12,545 nt of DNA from contig JBOGWA010000152.1 in assembly GCA_050693155.1 (NCBI GenBank), forward strand, positions 1 through 12,545, written 5' to 3'. Made by a program: the position numbers and the translations under genes. Source of the DNA: JBOGWA01 sp050693155 (GTDB taxonomy: Bacteria; Actinomycetota; UBA4738; CALAEC01). The notes under the pieces are model-generated. The model was not told the origin of the DNA and ran no database searches. It was given only the letters and a program-made list of their open reading frames with translations. This document shows, one piece after another, positions 12,521-12,545 of this stretch (position 1 is its first letter; each line of letters begins with the position of its first letter).

Positions 12521-12545
12521 CGTGCCTCGGACATAGGCGCCACGG

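Noticed and set aside
12521..12545. 3' end of a tRNA upstream of glmU
   Set aside because: A tRNA lies near this locus in some Actinomycetota, but the minus-strand sequence here shows no CCA end, T-arm or acceptor pattern; only a weak GTG..CCT/AGGCAC repeat is seen.

Overview
The window is a GC-rich bacterial chromosome segment. Its gene set (glmU, prs, rplY/ctc with a TL5-type C-terminal domain, pth, mfd, mazG, eno) is a known Actinomycetota neighbourhood; in Mycobacterium tuberculosis the same genes lie close together around mfd. The flavour of the proteins (actinobacterial-style Prs, CGNR zinc-finger protein, L25 with an acidic tail) and the frequent GTG starts (six of the twelve complete minus-strand genes) fit Actinomycetota. 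The extra genes suggest a lineage away from the well-studied genera. I cannot place it below phylum from sequence alone.

Every gene but one is on the minus strand, so transcription runs from high to low coordinates. Region A (12465-8689): glmU and prs overlap by a GTGA stop/start, then rplY and pth follow. This block covers UDP-GlcNAc synthesis, PRPP synthesis, a ribosomal protein and peptidyl-tRNA recycling. Region B (8656-7861): a divergent pair interrupts the housekeeping run. It consists of a 42-aa single-pass membrane microprotein on the plus strand and a CGNR zinc-finger protein on the minus strand, with overlapping promoters and a small perfect dyad between them. Region C (7805-1737): mfd, a lipoprotein parvulin-type PPIase, mazG and an EamA/DMT transporter are closely packed, the last three linked by 4-nt GTGA overlaps. 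Region D (1673-155): a GbsR/MarR-type regulator, an SRPBCC-like protein and a four-helix membrane protein form a compact operon with its own promoter, whose -35/-10 region holds a dyad. Region E (91-1): the first 30 codons of eno, cut by the window edge.

No tRNA, rRNA, CRISPR array, transposase or integrase was found, and there is no gene-free stretch longer than about 90 bases. The most interesting material is regulatory: a strong hairpin between a near-perfect Shine-Dalgarno sequence and the mfd start codon, the apparently autoregulated leaderless promoter of the GbsR-type operon, the shared divergent control region of the CGNR/microprotein pair, and recurring TAGAAT/TACAAT hexamers at gene junctions. 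No clearly new defence or mobile system is present. The GbsR-SRPBCC-membrane operon and the microprotein/CGNR pair are the best candidates for undescribed biology.
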